Shown here: positions 1 through 8,111 of the stretch, piece by piece | How positions within the stretch are numbered: position 1 is the first letter of the stretch | Layout of the letters: every line of letters begins with the position of its first letter | NCBI GenBank assembly: GCA_964539825.1 | Contig: CAZIKF010000025.1 | Location: 1-64,000 of the forward strand | From: CAZIKF01 sp964539825 | GTDB taxonomy: Bacteria; Muiribacteriota; UBA6191 | Reading direction: 5' to 3' | DNA length: 64,000 nt | Notes under the pieces: model-generated | What the model saw: the letters and a program-made list of their open reading frames with translations, nothing else | Databases searched by the model: none | What the model was told of the DNA's origin: nothing | Made by a program: the position numbers and the translations under genes

Positions 1-549
1 TGTAAGAAATACGGGAAGTCAGAATGTTCCAAATGCTCCGCCAAAGATAAGTCCAAATGTAAGAAATACGGGAAGACAAAATGTTCCAAATGCTCCGCCA
101 AAGATAAGTCCAAGTGTGCCAGCTCTAAGAAATGCGGGAAGGCAAAACATTCCAAATGCTCCTCCAAAGATAAGTCCAAGTGTGCCAGCTCTAAGAAATG
201 CGGGAAGGCAAAACATTCCAAATGCTCCTCCAAAGATAAGTCCAAGTGTGCCAGCTCTAAGAAATGCGGGAAGGCAAACTGTTCTAAATGCTCTATCAAA
301 TCCCACAAAGCACAGGGAAACAAAGCTGGATGTCCAGTTTCTGCCGCAGTTTCAAGCCTCTGCAAAAAATGCCAGTCAAAGGTAGAAAATGCTTCCACTC
401 CGAAAGGTCACTGTCCAATCTGTTCGATGAAGAAGCAGGTGTGTCAAGATTGTCAGGTCACACTCAAAGCGAAGGGTTGTGCGATTTGTAAACACAAGAA
501 GCAAGCCGGCGATCATAAAGTCTACAAGGGACGCTTGAAGACACAATAA
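1..549 (+). CDS. Cys/Lys-rich tandem-repeat protein, 3' part
   Basis: The frame is open from base 1 with no start codon in the window, so the N-terminus lies upstream. The visible 182 residues start with two 19-residue units (bases 1-57, 58-114), then 22-residue units at 115-180 and 181-246 that are identical base for base, and a diverged fifth from 247. Each unit is rich in Lys, Ser and Cys around a (C/H)SKCS core. The last 75 or so residues are not repeated and carry four CxxC pairs (CKKC, CPIC, CQDC, CAIC), an arrangement typical of zinc or other metal binding. The stop is TAA at 547-549. I do not recognise the family. A metal-binding or nucleic-acid-binding basic protein is possible, but this is inference from composition only. 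Confidence 0.75.
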   Translation, partial: CKKYGKSECSKCSAKDKSKCKKYGKTKCSKCSAKDKSKCASSKKCGKAKHSKCSSKDKSKCASSKKCGKAKHSKCSSKDKSKCASSKKCGKANCSKCSIKSHKAQGNKAGCPVSAAVSSLCKKCQSKVENASTPKGHCPICSMKKQVCQDCQVTLKAKGCAICKHKKQAGDHKVYKGRLKTQ

Positions 550-769
550 ACAACTGACAGCCTCCAGGATCCAAGCCCAGGTTAGGCAGGGCGACTGCAT
601 CTAAACTGATGTGACTCCAAGTACCTTGAGCAGATAGGATTGATCCCATCCAGCCTTGAGTCTCTTATTCTTCACTCCAACTTTTGCTTCAGAAGGTGGG
701 GGGCAATCCTGATCTCGATCATAAGGTTTAGAGCCCCACGTAAAATTCTGTAGGTACGTCTCGGTCAAT

Positions 770-1756
770 CTATGTGCCATGTCTGAGGTGCATCGGATGG
801 TTCCGTTCATGCAAGAGTCTGTGGTGTGCATGGCAGAGAGTGACCAGGTTCTGAAGATCATCGCTTCCTCCTTTTGAATGCTCTAAGACATGATGGAAAT
901 CCAGCCAGCGGGTCTGGGTACAGCGTTTGGAGTTTGAAGCCACATAGGTACACTGAGCTTCGTCTCGTCGATTTATAGCATCTACAGTACTTTTGGGTAG
1001 AGCCTTTCTTGAGCCCGAACGTGTCCCGGGACGGGCTTTGCCTACATGGATACTCTCCTGGTTTTCTTTGTTCATTGGAGGACTTTTGGAGACCTTTGAG
1101 TTGAGCTCCTTTTCTTGCTTTGTCTTCTTCTCTCCCCGCTTTTTAGCTCTCTTTGCCTTGCGGATGGGATCAACTTTTTCAATGGTTGTCTCCAGGGCAA
1201 AATCAAGAACTTCCTGAAGAGTGCAGTCTCTACCCTTCTTCGTTGAAAGAAGATCTTTTAAGCGAAGAAGCTTCTGTTCAGCCTCATCACTTATATCCAG
1301 GCTCAGGCGCAGGGTATTCTTAGCCACGGGACGTAGGTTAGCCACCGGGGTATGTGACTCTTTAATCGAAGCCACCTTCATCTCAATCTCCCTGGAGCTG
1401 CTTGTTTTTGCTGCCTGAATCCATCCCTTCTGATTCTCTTTATCGATGACGGGGCAGAGTTTGCGCAGCTTGGAAATACCAAGATTGCCCTTGCGTACCT
1501 CTTCTTTGATCTCAGGCACTTCAAGGGCTTTGCGCGCAACGGTTATAAGATTCGAGGCTACCGCATCCGAGAAGCCAAGCTCATCAACCACGTAGCGAAA
1601 CAGTGAGGAGTGGCCACGGTAAAGAGGTAGTCTCAATTTCTGCGCCTCTTGCAAGTGATCGAGAAGTTCGGCCTCAACAAACCGGTGCTTTCTTGCTAGA
1701 TGGATTATTTTCTGGTGAAGGGTTTCGCATTCACTGTCATGATTCGTCTGGTTCAT
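770..1756 (-). CDS. HNH endonuclease domain protein
   Basis: The last 60 residues form an HNH nuclease fold: an early Cys pair (CTYVAS..RCTQ), DFHHVLEHSKGG supplying the catalytic His, and LVTLCHAHHRLLHE at the end. The N-terminal half (KHRFVEAELLDHL, LYRGHSSLFRYV, ELGFSDAVASNLI) is a helical region seen, as I recall, in HNH proteins of Bdellovibrionota. A Lys-rich linker separates the two halves. I chose the ATG at 1756 because AGGGGG lies just upstream on this strand; an ATG at 1789 would add 11 residues and has no clear ribosome site. The gene stands alone, with no methylase or integrase nearby. Its role (restriction, mobile or defence nuclease) cannot be told from the sequence. Confidence 0.82.
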   Translation of the reverse strand: MNQTNHDSECETLHQKIIHLARKHRFVEAELLDHLQEAQKLRLPLYRGHSSLFRYVVDELGFSDAVASNLITVARKALEVPEIKEEVRKGNLGISKLRKLCPVIDKENQKGWIQAAKTSSSREIEMKVASIKESHTPVANLRPVAKNTLRLSLDISDEAEQKLLRLKDLLSTKKGRDCTLQEVLDFALETTIEKVDPIRKAKRAKKRGEKKTKQEKELNSKVSKSPPMNKENQESIHVGKARPGTRSGSRKALPKSTVDAINRRDEAQCTYVASNSKRCTQTRWLDFHHVLEHSKGGSDDLQNLVTLCHAHHRLLHERNHPMHLRHGT

Positions 1757-2312
1757 CAGGCCCCCTGAGTTGCTTTTCAATTCGATCATTTCTTATTCTA
1801 CACCCGCTTTTTATAGGGGTTTCAGGCCTATGTGATGCCTGGATAATTATGAGTTGAAATCAAACTTCTCAGTGCTGGCAGTGCAGAGCTGTATGCTTAC
1901 AAATAGGACTCATTTGAGCTGAATAAAACTCAAAGGAGTATCCCTGGATCTTCTTGCGAAAAAACCTGTCAAGCAATTTCCCTGAGAAGTTAAAGAGAAT
2001 GAGGCCAACTCACAGGGCTGAACCTGGCTTGTGCTCAGTCAGAGGTTTGACTTGTATGTGTCACGGGACATGGACAGGTTCTCGAAACAACCTTTCCCTA
2101 AACAGCCTCTTTTCGAGGGAGGCTAGGAGCTGCGGCATATGGATCATGAAAACAATTTAGATGCGTACGCCCTGCCAGGTTAGGTAAAAAACTCTCTTTG
2201 GTAAATTTTTCCTATGAAGTGAAGGGAAATTCTTCCTCCATTGACCAAAACTAAGCAGATGGTTCAATCAAGGAAGGTTGTCCAAGGCGAGAATTCTTAT
2301 CATAGTCAATCC
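1757..2312. other. Intergenic region without a recognised gene
   Basis: These bases separate the HNH start from the end of the glutaryl-CoA dehydrogenase gene, both on the minus strand, so they should hold the HNH promoter and the 3' end of the dehydrogenase transcript. I see only a weak hairpin (CAGGC at 1823-1827 with GCCTG at 1837-1841). The short open frames here have no recognisable composition or motif. Confidence 0.5.
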
Positions 2313-3482
2313 TCAGGCCCGAAAAGCGGGGATTCCGGTCACCTTCGCCCCGATGACCAGACGATGGACATCTTCTGTTCCCTCGTAAGTGTTTACTGTC
2401 TCCAGGTTGAGCATATGCCTCATGATGGGGTACTCATCAATGATCCCATTGGCACCCAACATATCCCTGGCATTACGAGCCACGTCCAGTGCCATACTGG
2501 TATTATTCATTTTGGCCAGGGAAACCTGGTGAGGCTTCATCCTTCCAGCCTCTTTCAGTCTGCCCAGTTGAAGGACCAATAACTGGCCTTTGGTAATCTC
2601 TTGGACCATGGAGGCCAGCTTTGCCTGTACGAGTTGAAAGCGTGCCATGGGAGCATCGAAGATCTTTCGATCCAGGGCATAGTCCAGGGCAGTATGGTAG
2701 CAAAGGTTGGCTGCACCCAGAACACCCCAAGCGATACCATATCTAGCCTGGGTGAGACAGTTCAAGGCCGCTTTGAGCCCAATCGCATTTTCCAGGAGAC
2801 TCTCTTCAGGCACCACACAATCCTCTAGAATCAATTCAGAGGTGACGCTTACTCGCAGAGAAAATTTGCCTTTGGTGGTCTGGGTACTAAATCCTGGGGT
2901 ATCTCTATCAATCAAAAACCCCCTGATCTCACCATCCAGTTTTGCCCACACGAGGGCCACATGAGACAAACAGCCATTGGTGATCCACATCTTGGCACCA
3001 TTGAGCTTATATCCACCCGGTACTTTCTGGGCTACCGTACGCATTCCCCCGGGGTCTGAACCAAAATCCGGCTCAGTGAGTCCGAAACAGCCAATAATCT
3101 CCCCAGCTGCCATAGCTGGCAGGTATTTTTCTTTCTGTGCCTCACTTCCATAGGCATAAATGGGCCACATTACCAGGGAACTTTGTACCGACACGAAGGA
3201 GCGGATTCCCGAATCAGCCCTCTCAAGCTCCTGCATCATTAACCCATAGGCTACATCCTTGAGACCCGGGCATCCATACCCCTTCAAATTAGCTCCGAAA
3301 AGACCTAGTTCGGCGAAGCCGGGAATCAGCTCTACCGGAAAGCGTTCCTCTCGATGACACATTTGAAGTTTGGGAATCACTTCAGCCTCGACGAAGTCCC
3401 TGACCGAAGATCGAGTCAGGTTTTCTTCTTCACTAAACTCAGAATCCAGGTCATAAAAATCAAGGGATTGATAAGCGCTCAT
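2313..3482 (-). CDS. gcdH: Glutaryl-CoA dehydrogenase
   Basis: A 389-residue FAD acyl-CoA dehydrogenase that oxidises and decarboxylates glutaryl-CoA to crotonyl-CoA in Lys/Trp degradation, passing electrons to ETF. It shows the family FAD-binding segments CFGLTEPDFGSDPGGM and KMWITNG, the GcdH-type ARYGIAWGVLGAA, and NTYEGTEDVHRL with the catalytic Glu at residue 367. The C-terminal TGIPAF is typical of GcdH. Length matches the family. The ATG at 3482 has AAGGA seven bases upstream on this strand. It is divergent from the E1 gene across a 69-bp gap that carries an inverted repeat. Substrate assignment is by family resemblance. Confidence 0.93.
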   Translation of the reverse strand: MSAYQSLDFYDLDSEFSEEENLTRSSVRDFVEAEVIPKLQMCHREERFPVELIPGFAELGLFGANLKGYGCPGLKDVAYGLMMQELERADSGIRSFVSVQSSLVMWPIYAYGSEAQKEKYLPAMAAGEIIGCFGLTEPDFGSDPGGMRTVAQKVPGGYKLNGAKMWITNGCLSHVALVWAKLDGEIRGFLIDRDTPGFSTQTTKGKFSLRVSVTSELILEDCVVPEESLLENAIGLKAALNCLTQARYGIAWGVLGAANLCYHTALDYALDRKIFDAPMARFQLVQAKLASMVQEITKGQLLVLQLGRLKEAGRMKPHQVSLAKMNNTSMALDVARNARDMLGANGIIDEYPIMRHMLNLETVNTYEGTEDVHRLVIGAKVTGIPAFRA

Positions 3483-3495
3483 AAATTTGTCCTTT

Positions 3496-3516
3496 AGTGC
3501 AATATACTACTGCACT
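3496..3516. promoter_or_regulatory. Inverted repeat in divergent gcdH / E1 promoter region
   Basis: AGTGCA (3496-3501) and TGCACT (3511-3516) form a perfect 6-bp inverted repeat with a 9-base spacer, centred in the 69-bp gap between two divergent catabolic genes. TATACT at 3517-3522 is a good -10 candidate for the rightward gene, and the TATATT-like element read on the other strand falls inside the repeat. The placement suits a repressor operator controlling both directions. This is inference from position and symmetry. Confidence 0.4.
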
Positions 3517-3551
3517 TATACTATGGATCCATTACCGATTTCCACCCTCTT

Positions 3552-5726
3552 ATGAAGCATAGAGATCTTCTTTTAGACGCCAATTTCTCACAGCGGCTCA
3601 AAGATTCCCTCCTTCCCGATTGTTCCAGGAATTTTGCCCAGATCTCAGAACTGGTCAATGAACAGGACTTGATCGATCTCTTTCTCTCTCAACTCTACTG
3701 CCGGCATGTAGATCTCATCGCGAGGAGTTTAAGAAGAGAAGGAAAAGGTTTTTATACCATTTCCAGCGCTGGCCATGAAGGAAATTGCGTGATCTCTAAA
3801 TTCACCCGCCCTGGCGATCCCGCTTTTTTGCATTACCGCTCTACGGCCTTTCAAATCCAAAGGGCCAGAAGCCAGGGAGAGGATAACTTTCTTTGCGACC
3901 TTCTTCTCTCCCTGAGGGCATCCTCCAAGGATCCCATTTCCGGGGGGCGTCATAAAGTCCTGGGAAGCCGGAAGCTCTGGATTCCTCCACAAACCAGTAC
4001 CGTGGCTTCTCATCTCCCCAAAGCGGTGGGTTTTGCACGCTCAATTCCCCTGGGTAAAAAACTGCAGCTTAAATGTGAGGTGCCTGAAGACAGTATGGTA
4101 ATTTGCAGCTTTGGGGATGCGTCCTTCAACCATTCCACAGCCCAGGGAGCTCTGAATTTGGCCAGTTGGCTGGCCTATCAGTCCATTCCCCTACCCATCT
4201 TGTTCCTGTGTGAAGACAATGGTTTGGGTATCTCCGTACCCACTCCGCAGGGTTGGATTGAAACGGCCGCATCACGGTTTCCCGCTATAACCTTTCTTTC
4301 CTGCGATGGTCTCTGCCTCATCGATCTCATTGCAACGGTAAAAGATGCCGTGGAAATGGTTCGCCGGAAAAGGAAACCAGTTTTCCTTCAAATGAAAACA
4401 GTTCGATTACTTGCCCACGCAGGCTCAGATATAGAATCGGTATATCGTAGTGAGGACCAAATTGAAAGTGAGGAAGCCAGGGACCCACTCCTGCACACCG
4501 CACAAGTATTAATCACCAATAAGATTCTGCCAAAGAATGAGATCCTTGATCTCTATGAAAGAGTCCGGGAGGAAGTACAAGAAGCAAATAGAAGAGTAGA
4601 AGACGCACCCCTGCTGCAAACCGCTCAGGAAGTGATGGAGCCACTTATCCCGTTGAAATGTACTCGCGAATCTCCCTTCCATTTTAAGAAACAAACTGTC
4701 GATTCTAAACTTCAACCACTGGGAAAACTCTTGAATCAAGTCCTGCATGAGACTCTCGACTCGGTACCTGAATCTGTTGTTTTTGGAGAGGATGTAGGGT
4801 TAAAGGGCGGAGTCTATAATGTCACTTCGGGATTGCAGAAACGATTTTCAAAGAGAAGAGTTTTTGATTCCCTGCTGGATGAGCAAAGCATCCTTGGATT
4901 TGCCATCGGACTATCCCAAAACGGCTTCTTACCTATTCCCGAGATCCAGTTCCTGGCGTATCTGCATAATGCGGAAGATCAGCTAAGGGGAGAAGCTGCC
5001 ACCCTGAGTTTTTTCTCCAACTCACAATTCACCAATCCTATGGTCCTACGGCTCCCATCCCTGGCTTATCAAAAAGGATTCGGCGGTCATTTTCACAACG
5101 ACAATTCCCTTGCGGTTCTTAGAGACATACCAGGTCTCTTAATAGCCTGCCCTTCTAACGGTGCCGATGCCGTACGGCTGTTTCGATCTTGTGTACGCAT
5201 GGCTTATGAACAACACAGGGTCGTGATTTTTCTCGAACCTATCGCTCTTTACCACACCAGGGATCTCTTCAAGGAAGGAGACCAGCTCTGGAGCCACTCC
5301 TACCCGCCCCAGGGAGAAGAATGTCCTCCAGGAACTTGTCAGATTCATGGAGTAGGTGAAGACCTATGCATCCTAAGCTATGGAAATGGGGTCTATCTTT
5401 CTATCCAGGCACAGGGAGACCTCCTCAAGAAGGGTATCAAAGCAAGAATTGTCGACCTGTTGTGGCTCTCTCCCCTTGATATACCCGCCATTCTCAGGGC
5501 CATCGGAAAGTCTAAGCGAATTCTCTTGGTGGATGAGTGTAGAAAAACCGGTTCCCTTTCAGAAGAACTCTTCACCAGGCTTATGGAAGAGTCTCCTGAG
5601 GAGCTAAAAGTCTCGAGAATCACTGGCATGGATTCCTTCATTCCCCTTGGAGATGCCTCCTCCCTGGTACTTCTTTCCAGGGAGGATATTCTAAGGGAAG
5701 GGCTCATGCTCTTGGAAAGGAGTTAA
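3552..5726 (+). CDS. Fused 2-oxoacid dehydrogenase E1 (alpha + beta)
   Basis: A 724-residue single chain joining the alpha and beta parts of a thiamine-diphosphate E1, most like the branched-chain 2-oxoacid dehydrogenase that decarboxylates the keto acids of Leu, Ile and Val. The alpha part (about 1-340) has the ThDP motif beginning GDASFNHSTAQGAL near residue 187 and ending FLCEDNGLGIS. The beta part (about 390-724) has VVFGEDVGLKGGVYNVT, DSLLDEQSILGFAIG and PEIQFLAYLHNAEDQL. Separate subunits are the commoner form, although fused versions are known. No E2 or E3 gene lies in the window. It is followed after 3 bases by a GH63-like gene, so they are probably cotranscribed. The ATG at 3552 has no clear ribosome site. 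Confidence 0.88.
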   Translation: MKHRDLLLDANFSQRLKDSLLPDCSRNFAQISELVNEQDLIDLFLSQLYCRHVDLIARSLRREGKGFYTISSAGHEGNCVISKFTRPGDPAFLHYRSTAFQIQRARSQGEDNFLCDLLLSLRASSKDPISGGRHKVLGSRKLWIPPQTSTVASHLPKAVGFARSIPLGKKLQLKCEVPEDSMVICSFGDASFNHSTAQGALNLASWLAYQSIPLPILFLCEDNGLGISVPTPQGWIETAASRFPAITFLSCDGLCLIDLIATVKDAVEMVRRKRKPVFLQMKTVRLLAHAGSDIESVYRSEDQIESEEARDPLLHTAQVLITNKILPKNEILDLYERVREEVQEANRRVEDAPLLQTAQEVMEPLIPLKCTRESPFHFKKQTVDSKLQPLGKLLNQVLHETLDSVPESVVFGEDVGLKGGVYNVTSGLQKRFSKRRVFDSLLDEQSILGFAIGLSQNGFLPIPEIQFLAYLHNAEDQLRGEAATLSFFSNSQFTNPMVLRLPSLAYQKGFGGHFHNDNSLAVLRDIPGLLIACPSNGADAVRLFRSCVRMAYEQHRVVIFLEPIALYHTRDLFKEGDQLWSHSYPPQGEECPPGTCQIHGVGEDLCILSYGNGVYLSIQAQGDLLKKGIKARIVDLLWLSPLDIPAILRAIGKSKRILLVDECRKTGSLSEELFTRLMEESPEELKVSRITGMDSFIPLGDASSLVLLSREDILREGLMLLERS

Positions 5727-5729
5727 CTC

Positions 5730-7022
5730 TTGAACTCTCCCATACCCAAACCTGCCCTCGAACTACTGCAAAGAAACCGAGTGCATGAGAACAGCAATGA
5801 CCTTGGCTATATCACTCCATCACGACAGCAATATTTTCACTTATGGCTCTGGGATGCATGCTTTCACTCGATGCTGCTGACCAGAGTGAATCCAAAGTGG
5901 GCCATGAGCGAAATGCGCTGCCTCTTGGAAGGGCAGTGGGAGGATGGTCGAATCCCCCATATCCAATTCCGTCTGAAATCCTCTTATCGCCCCAGTCCCG
6001 AAGACTGGCAAACGGGGCGATCTAGCTCAGGCATCACCCAGCCTCCCGTTGTCGCTACCGCTCTTCGAGCGATCTTTGAGACCACCGGAGATCTTGAATT
6101 TTTGAAAGAGACCTATAGCGCTACCGTAAAATTCCATCGATGGCTTAGAGCTACCAGGGATTCGAAGCAAAACGGATTGGTCACTATCGTCCACCCCTGG
6201 GAATCGGGAACCGATAACAGTCCCTGTTTTGATTCGGCAAGAAACCGCCTCCATGAAATGTCAAAATTTCAGGACGCCAAAGCTCCACCCCGCTCCGATC
6301 TAAAAATCGTTGCAGAAGATCAACGTCCAAAAAATAGAGATTACCTCATTTACTGGGGCTTGATTCAAGCCTTCCAGGAATTAGAGTGGGATGGAGAGCG
6401 AATGGGACAATTTAGCCCCTTCAAATTCGTGGACCTTACCTTCAACTCCCTGTGGACAAAGGCTAATGAAGACCTTGCTTTCCTCGCGGAGTCACTATCT
6501 CTAAGCGAAGACGCGAGCCTCTTCTCCAGTTGGTGTGAGCAAACCCGCGAAGCTATGCGTAACGAGTTATGGAGTGATACGGACAGTTTTTTTTACGGGT
6601 ATGATCAAATCGAAGAAAAGCAGATTCAAGTCCGCACTCATAGTGCCTTCCTGACTCTCTTCGCTGGAATTCCCACCGAGGACATGGCCCTCAAACTGGT
6701 AAAAGCCCTGACTGACGAAAAGGGATTTTGGGGAGGTGCCGGGATTCCCAGCACCGCATTTGATGCTAAAGAATTTGATCCTGTGTGCTATTGGAGGGGA
6801 CCGGTTTGGATCAATTTTCACTACCTTATCGCCCAGGGATTACGCCGTTATGGATTTCTGGAATTATCGCGCAAAATCGCCAGATTTTCAGAAGACCTTG
6901 TCTCACAGTCCGGATACCGTGAATATTATCACCCCTATACCAAAGAAGGTCTCGGCGCTCCCGATTTTTCCTGGAGCACTCTGGCTCACATCATCGATTC
7001 CAAATCCTCAAATGGAGTATGA
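5730..7022 (+). CDS. GH63-like glucosidase (mannosyl/glucosylglycerate hydrolase type)
   Basis: A 430-residue (alpha/alpha)6-type glycoside hydrolase. Visible signatures are WLWDACFHSMLL (39-50), TQPPVVATALR (104-113), HPWESGTDNSP (155-165), YWRGPVWINFHYLIAQGLRRYG and, near the end, REYYHPYTKEGLGA followed by FSWSTLAHII. By analogy with mannosylglycerate/glucosylglycerate hydrolases, Asp162 and Glu398 are the likely acid and base. There is no signal peptide, so it should act in the cytoplasm, perhaps recycling a compatible solute. It begins with TTG three bases after the E1 stop, which implies translational coupling. Exact substrate is unknown, and its place in an amino-acid catabolic operon is unexpected. 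Confidence 0.8.
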   Translation: MNSPIPKPALELLQRNRVHENSNDLGYITPSRQQYFHLWLWDACFHSMLLTRVNPKWAMSEMRCLLEGQWEDGRIPHIQFRLKSSYRPSPEDWQTGRSSSGITQPPVVATALRAIFETTGDLEFLKETYSATVKFHRWLRATRDSKQNGLVTIVHPWESGTDNSPCFDSARNRLHEMSKFQDAKAPPRSDLKIVAEDQRPKNRDYLIYWGLIQAFQELEWDGERMGQFSPFKFVDLTFNSLWTKANEDLAFLAESLSLSEDASLFSSWCEQTREAMRNELWSDTDSFFYGYDQIEEKQIQVRTHSAFLTLFAGIPTEDMALKLVKALTDEKGFWGGAGIPSTAFDAKEFDPVCYWRGPVWINFHYLIAQGLRRYGFLELSRKIARFSEDLVSQSGYREYYHPYTKEGLGAPDFSWSTLAHIIDSKSSNGV

Positions 7023-7055
7023 TGTCGCCTTCGAAATACCAGGAGGATTTAAAGA

Positions 7056-8111
7056 GTGAACCCACCCTTTGAGATATTTCACAGTCCCGGTGAGGGCTTC
7101 TTTGGAGTTTGGAAGAAGCGTGCCCTCCATCTCTCCATCTTATCCCTGTTCACCCTTATTGGATGGCTGGGCCTCCCTTTCTGGCTCCTTCTGGCAGCTT
7201 TCTTTGATTTACTCACCGGTTCCATACCAAAGTTTTCGAGGGTTCGCGCGGTATTGGTTCTTTTATTAAGCCTGTGGGTAGAATCATTTGCGGTCCTATG
7301 GGCAGCATGGGTCTGGATCTACACCCTGGGAGGACGAACCAAAAGCCGCGCAGAATATATAAAAATCAATTCCAGGGTGAAGAACTTCTGGATGTCCAGT
7401 CTCTTCTTTGGAGGTACTTATCTCATGGGTATTCGCCTTGACATAGAAGGCCTGGAAGAAACCAAGAACGGCCCCTTTCATTTGTGGGTCCATCACACTT
7501 CTTCTGCAGATACCGTGATTTCGGGTGCTCTCGTTGAGTCCCGCAATAAAATTCAGCTCAGGTATGTTCTAAAGAAGGAACTGTTGTACCTGGATCCCTG
7601 CATCGACATCATTGGCAGGCGAGTGCTGTGTACTTACGTAGATCGATCCGGTTCACGCAGTAAAGAGGCTATTGGCCAAGTTTTAGCCCTGGCTGAGGAT
7701 CTCTACGGTGATACGGGAGTCATCATCTATCCGGAAGGTACACGATTTTCAGAGGCAAAACGCCAGAAAAGAATTGAGGATTTGGAGTCGCAGGGAAAAA
7801 AGGAACTGGCCGAGATGGCGGCGAAAATGCGGCATATCCTCGCGCCCCGCCTGGGAGGTCCCCTGGGGCTTCTTCAAAAAGCACCCCACGCTGATATCGT
7901 GTTCTTGGAACATACCGGCCTGGAGGCCATGGAAACAATAGGTGATCTCTTCAATGGAGCGCTGGTTGGAGTTACCCTCCACATTCGATTCCGGCGCATC
8001 AAGGCTGAGAACATCCCGGAAGAAAATCGAGACATCTGGATCTATGAGCAATTTATGGAAATGGATGAGTGGATTGAATCATATCGAGGACAGGGATTCG
8101 ATACCGTCTAA
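7056..8111 (+). CDS. PlsC-type 1-acylglycerol-phosphate acyltransferase family protein
   Basis: Two hydrophobic stretches near the N-terminus (about 26-55 and 65-92) anchor a cytoplasmic acyltransferase domain with the catalytic HHTSSAD (146-152) and the acceptor-binding YPEGTRFS (225-232). The family moves acyl groups onto glycerol phosphates or related acceptors at the inner membrane. At 351 residues it is longer than classic PlsC and resembles the larger LPLAT/AGPAT-like relatives. The GTG start at 7056 has AGGAGG at 7041-7046. It follows the GH63-like gene by 33 bases in the same direction. Its last 33 bases overlap, tail to tail, the end of the methylmalonyl-CoA mutase gene. Confidence 0.85.
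   Translation: MNPPFEIFHSPGEGFFGVWKKRALHLSILSLFTLIGWLGLPFWLLLAAFFDLLTGSIPKFSRVRAVLVLLLSLWVESFAVLWAAWVWIYTLGGRTKSRAEYIKINSRVKNFWMSSLFFGGTYLMGIRLDIEGLEETKNGPFHLWVHHTSSADTVISGALVESRNKIQLRYVLKKELLYLDPCIDIIGRRVLCTYVDRSGSRSKEAIGQVLALAEDLYGDTGVIIYPEGTRFSEAKRQKRIEDLESQGKKELAEMAAKMRHILAPRLGGPLGLLQKAPHADIVFLEHTGLEAMETIGDLFNGALVGVTLHIRFRRIKAENIPEENRDIWIYEQFMEMDEWIESYRGQGFDTV

Noticed and set aside
1..270. Direct repeats that might be a CRISPR array
   Set aside because: Units of 57-66 bases abut with no unique spacers and keep one reading frame to a TAA, so they are coding repeats.
19..385. Open frames on the other strand and frame over the Cys-rich repeats
   Set aside because: They translate to monotonous repeats and exist because the repeat unit length is a multiple of three; the Cys/Lys frame ends with a non-repeated CxxC-rich region and is the credible one.
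601..861. Minus-strand frame overlapping the HNH 3' end
   Set aside because: It overlaps the conserved HNH nuclease motif in another frame and has no motif of its own.
1954..2582. Plus-strand open frames near the gcdH 3' end
   Set aside because: No ribosome site or recognisable composition; one overlaps the gcdH coding region.
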